Of a stretch of 64,000 bases of DNA, positions 1-8,055 are shown piece after piece. Origin of the DNA: Desulfocurvibacter africanus subsp. africanus DSM 2603. Lineage in GTDB: Bacteria > Desulfobacterota > Desulfovibrionia > Desulfovibrionales > Desulfovibrionaceae. The notes beneath the pieces were generated by a model, which made no database searches, had not been told where the DNA came from, and saw only the letters and a program-made list of their open reading frames with translations. Position numbers and translations under genes: made by a program. The stretch lies in NCBI RefSeq assembly GCF_000422545.1, contig NZ_KE383873.1:1-64000 (forward strand), read 5' to 3'. The stretch's first letter is position 1; each line of letters starts with the position of its first letter.

Positions 1-79
1 AATTGCGCCTACGCCGAAGCTAGCGGCAAGCCATGCCGACGCATGGCTTTTAGAGCATTTTCAAAAGCAAAATGCTCTA
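1..79 (+). repeat. Interspersed ~128-bp repeat, copy 1 (truncated by the window edge)
   Basis: Right-hand part of the repeat family, here reading from the GC-rich middle to the terminal hairpin that ends AAAATGCTCTA. The spacer just before the central palindrome reads GCCGAAGCTAGC, placing it in the same subtype as copies 4 and 7. Just after the central palindrome it has TTTTAGAGC where other copies have TTGCAGAGC. The next copy starts about 120 bp downstream in the same orientation, so the two form a direct pair. Confidence 0.85.
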
Positions 80-202
80 AAAGGTAAGAACCGCGAGGGT
101 CCAGGGGCGCGCCTTATCCGGAATGGCCCTGGCGGGAGTGGGTAAGGAGAGGACGCCGCTCTGACGGGCAGCGCCCTCTTCCTGTTCAAATGCGGGCTAC
201 TT

Positions 203-330
203 TAGAGCAGATTGCTTTTAAGACGCCCGCTCCGGCGTTGACGGCGCAAGTGAATTGCGCCTACGCCTACGCGGCGGCAAGCCATGCCGACGCATGGCTT
301 GCAGAGCATTTTCAAAAGCAAAATGCTCTA
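203..330 (+). repeat. Interspersed ~128-bp repeat, copy 2
   Basis: Complete copy starting TAGAGCAGATTGCTTTT and ending AAAATGCTCTA. The two ends are imperfect inverted repeats (15 of 17 positions), bounded by TA on each side. Internal dyads are a 7-bp stem (GGCGCAA/TTGCGCC), an 11-bp stem (GCAAGCCATGC/GCATGGCTTGC) and a 10-bp stem (AGAGCATTTT/AAAATGCTCT). The right terminus overlaps the stop codon of the minus-strand transporter gene next to it. Confidence 0.93.
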
Positions 331-1233
331 AACGCTGGCCGAAGCTTCGGCTGGCTTCCTGGCTTGCTCCGGCCAGAGCTGAGCGAGCAGCATGCCCGCG
401 AGCATGAGGCCGCAGCCCGTGATGCCGCGTGTTGTCATGGTTTCACCCAGCAGAAGCCCTCCGGCCAGCGCTGCAAAGGCGCCCTCCAGCGACAGGAGTA
501 TGGAGGCGTGGGCCGGTGGCGCGTCTTTCTGGGCCACGACCTGCAGCGTGTAGGCCACGCCCACGGACATGAGGCCGCCGTAGAGTATGGGAATGGCTGC
601 TTCCGCAATGTCCGCCAGCCTGATCTCTTCGGTGAAGGCCGCGGCGATGAAGCTGAAGACGGCGCAGCAGGCGTACTGCAGCACGGACAGACGCAGGACC
701 GGAATCTTGGGCGCGAGCCAGCCGATGACAAGTACGTGGCCAGCGAAGCAGAAGGCGCACACGAGCACGAGCAGATCGCCGGCGCTCATGGTGAAGCCAT
801 CGGTGATGGACAGGAGGTACAGGCCCATGGCGGCCAGCAGCGCGCCGATCCAGACGCCGAGGGTGGGCCGCTGCTTCCACAGAAGCCCCAGGATGGGCAC
901 AAAGACTACATACAGGCCGGTAATGAAGCCTGCATTGCCGGCAGTGGTGTACATGATGCCGACCTGCTGGAAACTCGCGCCGGCGAACAGGGCCAGTCCA
1001 GCCAGCAGACCGCCCAAGAGCGCAGCCTTGGTGGACATGCCTGACGGATTGCCGGAAGTGGGCCTGCGCAGGGCGAAGGGTGCGAGCACCAGCGCGCCCA
1101 GGGCGAAGCGCACGCCGTTGAAGGTCATGGGCCCCACGTGGTCCATGCCCACGCGCTGAGCCACGAATGCCACGCCCCAAATGAGTGCGGTCAGGAGCAG
1201 CAGGCCGTCGGCCCTGAGCTCGCGTGCGCGCAT
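328..1233 (-). CDS. DMT-superfamily (EamA) transporter
   Basis: Predicted inner-membrane permease of about 301 residues, the usual length for the ten-helix EamA/RhaT family that exports amino acids or other small metabolites. The N-terminus carries the typical LTALIWGVAFVAQRVG stretch, and two repeated halves of hydrophobic segments follow, with the second half beginning near an LLVLVCAFCFAGHVL segment. The start at MRARELR is chosen over an upstream in-frame Met because a GGAGAAG ribosome site lies just before it and homology-like sequence begins there. The TAG stop falls inside the end of repeat copy 2, so the last residues (about ASASV) may be insertion-altered. It is about 20 bp downstream of the MarC gene, so the two are probably cotranscribed. 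The substrate cannot be told. Confidence 0.9.
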   Translation of the reverse strand: MRARELRADGLLLLTALIWGVAFVAQRVGMDHVGPMTFNGVRFALGALVLAPFALRRPTSGNPSGMSTKAALLGGLLAGLALFAGASFQQVGIMYTTAGNAGFITGLYVVFVPILGLLWKQRPTLGVWIGALLAAMGLYLLSITDGFTMSAGDLLVLVCAFCFAGHVLVIGWLAPKIPVLRLSVLQYACCAVFSFIAAAFTEEIRLADIAEAAIPILYGGLMSVGVAYTLQVVAQKDAPPAHASILLSLEGAFAALAGGLLLGETMTTRGITGCGLMLAGMLLAQLWPEQARKPAEASASV

Positions 1234-1253
1234 ATGGTCTTCTCCGAATGTGC

Positions 1254-1835
1254 TTAGAGATTTTGCCAGCCGCGACGGATCATGTTCACGGCGATGGCCA
1301 CGAGCAGCAGCGCGATGATCTTGGAGATGGCCTTGATCCCGTTGATGCCGATGAAGCCCACGATTTTTCGCACATGGACCATGCAGATGTGGTTGATCCA
1401 CAGGTTGGCCAGCAGCGCGGCCAGGGTCGGCGTCACTCCTCGGGTTGTCATAAGCGCCAGCAGGGCCGTGAGCATGGCCGGTCCGGCGATGAGCGGCATG
1501 CCCAGTGGCACCACGCCGAACTCCTCATCGTGGAAAAGCGGGGCCTGCTCGTGCTCCAGCAAATGACGCACGCCGAAAATGAGCAGGATGATGCCGCCTG
1601 CCACGAGAAAGTCGGCCACGGTAATGCCCAGAGCGGACAGAAGCACCTTGCCGCCGAACATGAAGGCCGTGCCCACGGCAAGCGCGGTGAGGCTTGCCTG
1701 GCGGGCAATGCGTCTGCGCCTGTGGTGCTCCATCTCCGAGGTCAGCCCCAGGAACAGGGCGGCCATGCCCAGCGGATCGATGGCCACGAACAGGGGAATC
1801 CAGGCCAGAATGAAGTCGTTCAGCCACGCTAGCAT
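1254..1835 (-). CDS. MarC-family integral membrane protein
   Basis: A protein of about 193 residues with six likely membrane helices. It carries the MarC-family signature near the N-terminus (LFVAIDPLGMAALFLGLT) and the conserved GMPLIAGPAMLTALL segment in the middle. MarC proteins (also called YhcE/YchE group) are of uncertain function and were once wrongly linked to multiple antibiotic resistance. The start chosen is the internal ATG (MLAWLND), which has GGAGG five bases upstream; a Met eight codons earlier lacks such a site. It lies directly upstream of the DMT transporter on the same strand, suggesting a two-gene membrane operon. Confidence 0.9.
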   Translation of the reverse strand: MLAWLNDFILAWIPLFVAIDPLGMAALFLGLTSEMEHHRRRRIARQASLTALAVGTAFMFGGKVLLSALGITVADFLVAGGIILLIFGVRHLLEHEQAPLFHDEEFGVVPLGMPLIAGPAMLTALLALMTTRGVTPTLAALLANLWINHICMVHVRKIVGFIGINGIKAISKIIALLLVAIAVNMIRRGWQNL

Positions 1836-1963
1836 GTACGCCTCCAGGCGCGAACACAATCAGAAAAGGGTTGCCGTGTAAAGGGATCGGGGCGCCGATC
1901 TTCAGTCAGTGGCCTGTGGTGCAGGTGAGGCCTGGTGCGATCGGAGTGCATTTCGTCGATGTA

Positions 1964-1992
1964 TTGACATGAGGATATGTGCCAGCTACGCT
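1964..1992 (+). promoter_or_regulatory. Candidate sigma-70-type promoter for the receiver gene
   Basis: A perfect TTGACA is followed after 17 bp by TACGCT, which keeps the three most conserved -10 positions. It lies about 110 bp upstream of the receiver-domain start codon at 2105. Judged by eye only. Confidence 0.4.
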
Positions 1993-2104
1993 ATACATGG
2001 CATAGATTTTGAGCATGCAAAACTGTGCGCGACTATTCAAAGCAGACCCAGAGCGCTATCCGGGACATGATGAAAACCGGCCCTATGCGTGGAAACGGAG
2101 TGTA

Positions 2105-2470
2105 ATGCCGCCCGCCAAAGTGATGATCGTTGAGGATGAGGCCATAGTGGCTTTGTGCCTGGAGCGAGCGGTCCGCAGGATGGGCCACAGCGTGAGTTGT
2201 GTCGTGGACAAGGGCGAGGATGCGGTCATTCAGTTCGAGCGGCAACCGGCGGATGTAGTGCTCATGGATGTTCGGCTCAAGGGCGACATGGACGGCATCG
2301 AGGCCGCGCGTCATATCGTCAGTCGGCGGCATATCCCAGTCATCTTTCTCACGGCCTACAATGATACCGCGACCATGCTGCGCGCCGAGAACATTCCACC
2401 TGCGGCATTTCTGTCCAAGCCCGTGGACGAAACTCAACTCGCCCAGGCAATCGCCGAGGCGATGGGCTAA
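2105..2470 (+). CDS. Stand-alone response-regulator receiver protein
   Basis: A single CheY-type receiver domain of 121 residues with no output domain. The acidic pair is at D11/E12 (IVEDE), the phospho-acceptor Asp at about residue 55 (VVLMDVRL), the switch Thr at about 83 (FLTAYN) and the conserved Lys at about 104 (FLSKPVD), so it should be phosphorylatable. Receivers of this single-domain type act by protein contact, for example in phosphorelays. The start MPPAKVMIVEDE has a GGAG site five bases upstream; an earlier in-frame TTG would add about 32 residues not typical of the fold. No kinase is adjacent, so its partner is unknown. Confidence 0.88.
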   Translation: MPPAKVMIVEDEAIVALCLERAVRRMGHSVSCVVDKGEDAVIQFERQPADVVLMDVRLKGDMDGIEAARHIVSRRHIPVIFLTAYNDTATMLRAENIPPAAFLSKPVDETQLAQAIAEAMG

Positions 2471-2504
2471 ACAAGTCGGCCCGCGCGCACGTTCGAGAGA
2501 GCGT

Positions 2505-2524
2505 GGAGAGGGCGGACCCTCTCC
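2505..2524. terminator. Intergenic hairpin between convergent genes
   Basis: GGAGAGGG-CGGA-CCCTCTCC forms a perfect 8-bp stem with a 4-base loop between the end of the receiver gene and the end of the convergent unknown gene. There is no clear T-run, so a terminator role is only suggested by position. Confidence 0.4.
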
Positions 2525-2547
2525 GTGCAGACTTGGCGGGCAGCCCC

Positions 2548-3048
2548 CTAGTGCAGGGTGTTATTGCCGCCTGCAGGGGTCGCCGTCGGCGAAGACTCCA
2601 TGAGTTTCTTGGCGTAATCGGCAACCTGCTCCGTGGCCCTCCAGCCCGCGTACAGCTCTTCCCATTCGCTGAAAGGGCGGATGTCCTCGTCCAGGAAGTC
2701 CTCGTGGCCCTTTATCCATAGACCGAAGAGGTACATCTCGATCTGGTAGCCCTTGCTGTCCAGGATGGTGGTCACAAGGGCAGTGGAACTCTTGGGTCCG
2801 TCGATGTGCGCGCCCACGTAGGCGCAGACCATGTCGCAGGACTTCTGGTAGTCGATCTCGCCGCCGTTGGCCATGTTCGCCAGTTCCAGCAGGTGCGGGT
2901 AGGATGTCTTGATCTCTTCCAGCCGCTCTCCCGGCACACTGAGGAAAAGCTTGTCGTCGCGCTCCTCCACGAAATAGAAACGCAGCCACTGCTCGAACCT
3001 GAAGACTTGGCAGATTTCTTCCTGGGTCTTCTTTTTACTTTCCATCAT
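2548..3048 (-). CDS. Hypothetical protein, 166 aa
   Basis: I do not recognise this protein. It is soluble, acidic and lacks a signal peptide or membrane segment. Notable features are a charged N-terminus (MMESKKKTQEE), an aromatic stretch (FRFEQWLRFYFVEE) and a Trp/Asp-rich C-terminal half (FGLWIKGHEDFLDEDIRPF) ending in a low-complexity tail. The start is the first of two adjacent ATG codons, preceded by AGGAG at a seven-base spacing; upstream in-frame codons have no ribosome site. The neighbouring minus-strand gene at 3130..3423 ends about 80 bp upstream and may be cotranscribed. Confidence 0.75.
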   Translation of the reverse strand: MMESKKKTQEEICQVFRFEQWLRFYFVEERDDKLFLSVPGERLEEIKTSYPHLLELANMANGGEIDYQKSCDMVCAYVGAHIDGPKSSTALVTTILDSKGYQIEMYLFGLWIKGHEDFLDEDIRPFSEWEELYAGWRATEQVADYAKKLMESSPTATPAGGNNTLH

Positions 3049-3129
3049 CTCGAATCTCCTTGATTCCCGAGCCCATGCGCCGGGGTTCGAGATAATGGTC
3101 ACCAATCGTCGTCGCGTCAAGCGCCGTCG

Positions 3130-3423
3130 TTAAGGAATGCGTCCCTTGCCTGGGCAACCCTCGGGCATGTGCATCTGGGTGTTCGGGGTCTGCTGGTCCT
3201 GGGAGGGATTCAGCTCACCCGGAGCCACCCAGTCGTATTCCTGATCCTGGAGCCAATCAATGCTTTGGGTCGGGCAGTTCTTAAGCCCGGCACCAGGGAA
3301 AGACGCTTGGAAGTTGCGCATGTCCACCGGGCCGCAGACCTTGAGGATCTTGTCGCCGTGGAACTCCACTGCGTAGAGTTCTCCCGTGGAGCGGATCTTG
3401 GCGTAATGATAGGTGGTCAGCAT
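3130..3423 (-). CDS. Hypothetical protein, 97 aa
   Basis: Unrecognised small protein. The N-terminal part (YHYAKIRSTGELYAVEFHG) looks like a beta-rich globular fold, and the C-terminal third is rich in Gln, Asn and Pro (PSQDQQTPNTQMHMPEG), probably disordered. Two Cys residues lie in the middle and one near the end, without a clear metal motif. A good GGAGG site precedes the ATG. It is upstream of the unknown 166-residue gene on the same strand. Confidence 0.7.
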   Translation of the reverse strand: MLTTYHYAKIRSTGELYAVEFHGDKILKVCGPVDMRNFQASFPGAGLKNCPTQSIDWLQDQEYDWVAPGELNPSQDQQTPNTQMHMPEGCPGKGRIP

Positions 3424-3542
3424 GTATTCCTCCCTGCTTCCTGGTCACTATGCAGGATCGAACGAGAGGCTGGGATTAGAAAGGGCGGCGTCTGATCTAA
3501 CGCGGCGACGGCAAATGCGTGGGATCGCGGGCTGGGGTCTGA

Positions 3543-4490
3543 TCAGGCCCGAACGCAAGCCGCGAAATGGCCTGGGACCACCTCGCGCAGGTCGGGCACG
3601 GCCTCGCTGCAGGCTGGTTCGGCCAGAGGGCATCGGGGTGCGAAGGCACAGGCCAGAGGGGGCAGGGCTCCGGCTTCGTCTCGAAGGCGCAGGCGTCTTT
3701 TGGTCTTGCGCGGGTCGGGTTCGGGCGCGGCGGACAGCAGGGTGCGCGTGTAGGGGTGCAATGGGTTCGCGTACAACTCGTCGCGTTCGGCCAGCTCCAC
3801 CAGACGGCCCAGGTACATGACCGCCACGCGACGGCTCACGTAGTTCACCACGGCCAAGTCGTGGGAGATGAACACATAGGTCAGGCCAAGTTTCTCCTGC
3901 AGCCCTTGCAGGAGATTGATAATCTGGGCCTGGATGGAAACGTCCAAGGCCGAGACGGCTTCGTCACAGACCACCAGTTCGGGATTCAGGGCCAAGGCGC
4001 GGGCTATGGCCACGCGCTGGCGCTGACCTCCGGAGAACTCGTGAGGGTAGCGGGCGGCATCCTCGGGCCGCAGACCCACGAGGGACAGCAGCTCGCGCAC
4101 GCGATTAGCGCGCTCACGCCGGCTGCCGTGTCTGTGAATGGCTAGAGGCTCGCCGATAATGGCCCCCACGGAGCGTCGGGGGTTGAGCGAAGAGTAAGGG
4201 TCCTGGAAGACCATTTGCACCTTTTCGCGGAAATCCGCGGGCGGCGCGGGGAAAAGGCTTTTGCCTTTGTAGAGTACGGCCCCGACATCGGGATCCTCCA
4301 GGCCCAGCATGAGCCGGGCCAGGGTGGACTTGCCGCAGCCCGACTCGCCCACCAACCCCAAGGTCTCGCCTGCGCGCACGGACAGGCTCACGCGGTCCAC
4401 GGCGCGCAACACGCCGCGGGTCAGGCCCAAGGGCCCTTCGCGCATGTGGTATTCGCGGATGACGTTTTGGATCTCAAGCAGGTCGGCCAT
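3543..4490 (-). CDS. Oligopeptide/dipeptide ABC transporter ATP-binding protein (DppF/OppF type)
   Basis: A cytoplasmic ATPase of 315 residues that would energise a peptide- or nickel-type importer. Walker A is GESGCGKST at about residues 48-56, followed by the Q-loop ([15 protein letters not shown]), the ABC signature [15 protein letters not shown] and Walker B ([14 protein letters not shown]). After the H-loop comes the C-terminal oligopeptide-transporter extension with a Cys-containing stretch ([14 protein letters not shown]) typical of the Opp/Dpp family. It starts two bases after the stop of the DppD-type gene, so translation is probably coupled. No permease or solute-binding gene is next to the pair within the window. 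Confidence 0.93.
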   Translation of the reverse strand: MADLLEIQNVIREYHMREGPLGLTRGVLRAVDRVSLSVRAGETLGLVGESGCGKSTLARLMLGLEDPDVGAVLYKGKSLFPAPPADFREKVQMVFQDPYSSLNPRRSVGAIIGEPLAIHRHGSRRERANRVRELLSLVGLRPEDAARYPHEFSGGQRQRVAIARALALNPELVVCDEAVSALDVSIQAQIINLLQGLQEKLGLTYVFISHDLAVVNYVSRRVAVMYLGRLVELAERDELYANPLHPYTRTLLSAAPEPDPRKTKRRLRLRDEAGALPPLACAFAPRCPLAEPACSEAVPDLREVVPGHFAACVRA

Positions 4491-4492
4491 GC

Positions 4493-5470
4493 TCAGGTCC
4501 TCGCCGTGTGCAGCAGGCAGCGCACCTTGCGGCCGTCAGGCATAGCGAGGAGTGCAGGCTCCTCTGTGGCGCAGAAGCCCACGGCGTCCGGGCAGCGAGG
4601 GTGGAAGGCGCAGCCGCTTGGCAGGTCCATGAGACTGGGCACCGCGCCGCCGATGGCCGCCAGGGGCCTGCGCTCGCCGATGCGCGGCACCGAGGCCAGC
4701 AGAAGCTTCGTGTACGGGTGCAGGGGCTTGTCGAACAAGGCCAGCACCGGGGCCTCTTCCACGATCTTGCCCGCGTACATGACCGCCACGCGCTGGCAAG
4801 TCTGGGCCACCACGCCCAAGTCGTGAGTTATGAGCATTATCGCGGTCTGGCGCTCTTCCTTGAGCTGGAGCATGAGTTCCAGGATCTCGGCCTGGATGGT
4901 CACGTCCAGGGCCGTGGTGGGCTCGTCGGCCAGGATCAGGTCGGGGTCTAAGGCCAGGGCCATGGCGATCACGACCCGCTGGCGCATGCCGCCGCTCATT
5001 TCATGGGGATAGCTCTTGAGCCGCCGATCCGGGTTCGGAATGCCTACCTTGACCAGCATCTGCCTGGCTCGCTCCAGGGCCTCGGCCTTGCCCAGCTTCC
5101 GGTGCAGGCGGACGGCCTCGGCGATCTGCTCGCCCACGCGGAAAACCGGGTTGAGTGAGGTCATGGGCTCCTGGAAGATCATGGAAATTGCGTTGCCGCG
5201 CACCTTGAGCAGTTCAGCGGCCGAGGCGCGCACCAGATCAAGCCCCTTGAAGCGCACCGCGCCTCCCACGATGCGGCCGGGCCTGGGCACCAGGCCGAGC
5301 ACCGAAAGGGACAGCATGGTCTTGCCGCTGCCCGATTCGCCCACAACTCCCAGGGTCTCGCCGCCCGACAGGGACAGATCCACCCCGTCCACGGCCTTGC
5401 CGATGCCGCGAGCCGTGAGGAACCAGGTGCGCAGGCTGTCGATCTCCAGGACTGGCGCGGAATGATCCAT
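4493..5470 (-). CDS. Oligopeptide/dipeptide ABC transporter ATP-binding protein (DppD/OppD type)
   Basis: A 325-residue ATPase, the D-type partner of the downstream DppF-type protein. Walker A is GESGSGKT at about residues 44-51; the Q-loop region reads [12 protein letters not shown], the signature is [15 protein letters not shown], and Walker B is [13 protein letters not shown]. The C-terminal [14 protein letters not shown] stretch is the family extension. Opp/Dpp importers need two ATPases, two permeases and a binding protein; only the ATPases are present here, so they must serve permeases encoded elsewhere. Repeat copy 3 lies about 120 bp upstream of the start codon, within the probable promoter or leader region. 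Confidence 0.93.
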   Translation of the reverse strand: MDHSAPVLEIDSLRTWFLTARGIGKAVDGVDLSLSGGETLGVVGESGSGKTMLSLSVLGLVPRPGRIVGGAVRFKGLDLVRASAAELLKVRGNAISMIFQEPMTSLNPVFRVGEQIAEAVRLHRKLGKAEALERARQMLVKVGIPNPDRRLKSYPHEMSGGMRQRVVIAMALALDPDLILADEPTTALDVTIQAEILELMLQLKEERQTAIMLITHDLGVVAQTCQRVAVMYAGKIVEEAPVLALFDKPLHPYTKLLLASVPRIGERRPLAAIGGAVPSLMDLPSGCAFHPRCPDAVGFCATEEPALLAMPDGRKVRCLLHTART

Positions 5471-5593
5471 GTAAAAGTCCGTGGTTAGCCGGGAGGCGGG
5501 GAGGGCTGGCTATAATGCCGAGAGTGCCGCTCCCCGCTCCCTCCTTTCCTACACCCAAATATCTCGCCGGGCCTTGGCCCGGAGGCCTCGTTT

Positions 5594-5721
5594 TAGAGCA
5601 TTTTGCTTTTGAAAATGCTCTGCGAGCCATGCTTCGGCATGGCTTGCCGCCGCGTAGGCGTAGGCGCAATTCACTTGCGCCGTCAACGCCGGAGCGGGCG
5701 TCTTAAAAGCAATCCGCACTA
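5594..5721 (-). repeat. Interspersed ~128-bp repeat, copy 3
   Basis: Complete copy on the minus strand; its AAAATGCTCTA end faces the DppD-type gene. The other terminus has drifted (CCGCACTA where the consensus complement reads CTGCTCTA), but the TA boundary remains. The spacer beside the central palindrome has the TACGCCTACGCGGC subtype seen in copy 2. It lies in the divergent intergenic region upstream of both the peptide-transporter ATPases and trmFO. Confidence 0.9.
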
Positions 5722-5874
5722 GTCGCGAGTCGCGCCAAGTCCGTACGACTTGGACCTACGACTTCTCTCATGAACTCTACGTGGTTTCGCTCCCACGGGC
5801 AAGGCGGCGTTGTCATTCCAGGGCCAGTCAGCTAGAAGAAATGGCTGCCCCAATCGGGCAAGGAGAAACCTATC
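5722..5874. other. Leader region of trmFO
   Basis: No gene. It holds a small perfect dyad, CCAAGTC-CGTAC-GACTTGG at 5735..5753, directly after repeat copy 3, and an AAGGAG ribosome site just before the GTG start of trmFO. No convincing promoter hexamers were found by eye. Confidence 0.5.
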
Positions 5875-7206
5875 GTGTCCCATATCGCCGTTATCGGCGG
5901 CGGGTTGGCCGGTTGCGAGTGCGCTTGGCGGCTCGCCCAGGCCGGGATTCCCGTGCGCCTGTTCGAGATGAAGCCCATCCGCCGCTCGCCGGCCCATCAG
6001 GAGGACGGACTGGCTGAACTGGTCTGTTCCAACTCGTTGCGTTCCGAGGATGAGGCCTCGGCCATCGGCGAGCTCAAGGTCGAGATGCGCATGGCGGGCA
6101 GCCTGGTCATGGAGGCGGCCGAGGCCACGCGCGTGCCGGCCGGCAAGGCACTCGCCGTGGACCGTCGCCTGTTCTCGGATTACATGACGCACAAGATCGA
6201 GTCGCATCCGCTCATCGAGGTCGTGCGCGCCGAGGTGGAGTCCCTGGACAATTCGCTCCTGGCCGGCGCGGATCTAGTTGTCGTGGCAGCCGGCCCCCTG
6301 GTCAGCGACAGCCTGGCTTCCAGCCTTGCGCAGGCCCTGGGTGACAAGGGGCTGTATTTCTATGACGCCATCGCGCCCATCGTCACGGCTGAGTCCGTGG
6401 ACATGGAGCACGCTTTCTGGGGCTCGCGCTACCGGCCCGAGGACGACGACTACCTCAACTGCCCGCTCACGGAAGAGGAGTACAAGGCCTTTGTGCGCGA
6501 GTTGCTGGCAGCCGAGACCGTGCCTTGCCGCGAGTTCGAGGAGCACATGCACTTCGAGGGCTGCCTGCCCATCGAGGAGATGGCCGGGCGCGGCGAGATG
6601 ACCCTGGCCTTCGGGCCCATGAAGCCCGTGGGGCTGGACGACCCGCGCACGGGGCGCAGGCCCTATGCAGTGTTGCAGTTGCGGGCCGAGAACCGCGAGC
6701 GGACCACCTTCAACCTGGTGGGCTTCCAGACCAAGCTGAAGTATCCGGAGCAGAAGCGCGTCTTCGCGCTCATTCCTGGCCTGCGTAATGCCGAGTACGT
6801 CCGCCTGGGCTCCATCCACCGCAATACCTTCGTCAACGCGCCGGTTGTGCTGACCGATGAGCTGGAACTGAAGGCCAGGCCCGGCGTGCACTTGGCCGGA
6901 CAGATCACGGGCGTGGAAGGTTACCTGGAGTCCGCGGCCTGCGGTTTGTGGGTAGGCATGCTCCTGGCCGCCAAGGCGCGGGGGCAATCCTTGGGCTTTC
7001 CGCCGCGCGAGACGGCCCTTGGCGCGCTGCTGTCGCACCTGCGCACGCCCAGCAAGAATTTCCAGCCGAGCAATGTCCAGTTCGGGCTGGCCCCAGCCCT
7101 GGATAAACGCGCCGGTCGCAAGAAGCGCAAGGAACTGTACGCCGAACGAGCCCGCGAGGCCTGGAGCGCCTGGCTTGGGCAGGTGACGGAACAGGGGAAG
7201 CCATGA
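5875..7206 (+). CDS. trmFO: Methylenetetrahydrofolate--tRNA-(uracil-5-)-methyltransferase TrmFO
   Basis: Folate- and FAD-dependent enzyme that makes 5-methyluridine at position 54 of tRNA, using methylenetetrahydrofolate as the carbon source. The protein has 443 residues, normal for the family. The FAD-binding GGGLAGCECA glycine motif is at about residues 8-17. Two cysteines match the family's catalytic pair: C51 in LVCSNSLRS and about C230 in FEGCLPIEEMAGRG. The NxxxFQTKLKYPEQ-like segment in the C-terminal half is also typical. The start is GTG with AAGGAG upstream. Its end overlaps the start of the acyl-ACP thioesterase gene by four bases, implying coupled translation. Confidence 0.96.
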   Translation: MSHIAVIGGGLAGCECAWRLAQAGIPVRLFEMKPIRRSPAHQEDGLAELVCSNSLRSEDEASAIGELKVEMRMAGSLVMEAAEATRVPAGKALAVDRRLFSDYMTHKIESHPLIEVVRAEVESLDNSLLAGADLVVVAAGPLVSDSLASSLAQALGDKGLYFYDAIAPIVTAESVDMEHAFWGSRYRPEDDDYLNCPLTEEEYKAFVRELLAAETVPCREFEEHMHFEGCLPIEEMAGRGEMTLAFGPMKPVGLDDPRTGRRPYAVLQLRAENRERTTFNLVGFQTKLKYPEQKRVFALIPGLRNAEYVRLGSIHRNTFVNAPVVLTDELELKARPGVHLAGQITGVEGYLESAACGLWVGMLLAAKARGQSLGFPPRETALGALLSHLRTPSKNFQPSNVQFGLAPALDKRAGRKKRKELYAERAREAWSAWLGQVTEQGKP

Positions 7207-7988
7207 GCGGGGAGACCTGCGATATCGATTTCCGGGTGCGCGCCTACGAGCTGGGCACCGCCGGTTGTGCGCGCCTGCCGGTGCTGCTGGGCTATCTGCA
7301 GGAGGCCGCTGCCCTGCATGCCCGCAACCTGGGTTTTTCTCACGAGGAGATGTCCGCCAACAGTCTGTTTTGGGTCCTGACCCGACTTTACCTGCGCCTG
7401 TCGCCCGAGGCAGTGGCCCGGCGTTGGCCCGGCTGGCGCGAGCGTGTCGCGGTGCGCACGTGGCCCGTGTGTTTCGAGCGGCTGCAGGCCCGGCGCGACT
7501 TCCTGCTTCTGGACGAGCAGGGCCGGACCATGGGCTCGGCAGTGTCTTCCTGGGTCACCCTGGATACTGCCGCGCGCAAGCTGTCGCCCATGCCCGAAGA
7601 GCTGCGCCAACGCATCCCGGTGAGCGACGAACACGCTCTGGAATACCAGAGACGCAAAACGCCCGGCTTGGAGCCTGCCGACCAGACGGGCGGAATACTC
7701 ATGACCGCCCAGCGATCGGACCTGGACGTCAACGGCCACGTGAACAACGCTGTGCTTGCGGCCTGGGCGCTGGACGAGGCCACGACTCATCTGTCGCCGA
7801 CAGCGCGCTGCACGGCCCTGGAGGTTGCTTTTCGGGCCGAGGTCCTGCCGGGCCAAAGCGTGCTGGCCAGGTCCGCCCCTCAAGGAGAGAATGTGCGGCT
7901 GCTCGGCCTGTTCTCGGCCGACGACGGCCGGGAGCACCTGCGGGCGGCTTCCTGGTGGGAGACTGTCTCGGCCATGGGCCAGTCTTGA
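7203..7988 (+). CDS. Acyl-ACP thioesterase (FatA/FatB-like)
   Basis: Predicted to release free fatty acids from acyl-carrier protein. The 261-residue protein has the two tandem hot-dog domains of the bacterial/plant acyl-ACP thioesterase family. The first half has [27 protein letters not shown]-type sequence (given here in part: [20 protein letters not shown]). The second half carries the hallmark [16 protein letters not shown] at about residues 173-188, with the Asp, Asn and His expected for catalysis (D175, N177, H179). The ATGA overlap with trmFO indicates an operon. Its role could be lipid turnover or supply of free fatty acids; the fatty-acid synthesis genes lie far away at 31-36 kb. Confidence 0.88.
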   Translation: MSGETCDIDFRVRAYELGTAGCARLPVLLGYLQEAAALHARNLGFSHEEMSANSLFWVLTRLYLRLSPEAVARRWPGWRERVAVRTWPVCFERLQARRDFLLLDEQGRTMGSAVSSWVTLDTAARKLSPMPEELRQRIPVSDEHALEYQRRKTPGLEPADQTGGILMTAQRSDLDVNGHVNNAVLAAWALDEATTHLSPTARCTALEVAFRAEVLPGQSVLARSAPQGENVRLLGLFSADDGREHLRAASWWETVSAMGQS

Positions 7989-8055
7989 GCTGTATCCCCA
8001 CCTCGTGTACTCAAGTGTAATCCGGCCCATCCCTTCAGATTCCAGGAGGTTGAGC

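Noticed and set aside
190-1044. Open frame running through repeat copy 2 and antisense to the DMT transporter, and similar frames starting in copies 6 and 7
   Set aside because: All begin with the same repeat-encoded peptide (AFKTPAPALTAQVN-type) and continue antisense to, or out of frame with, real genes; no ribosome sites or family features.
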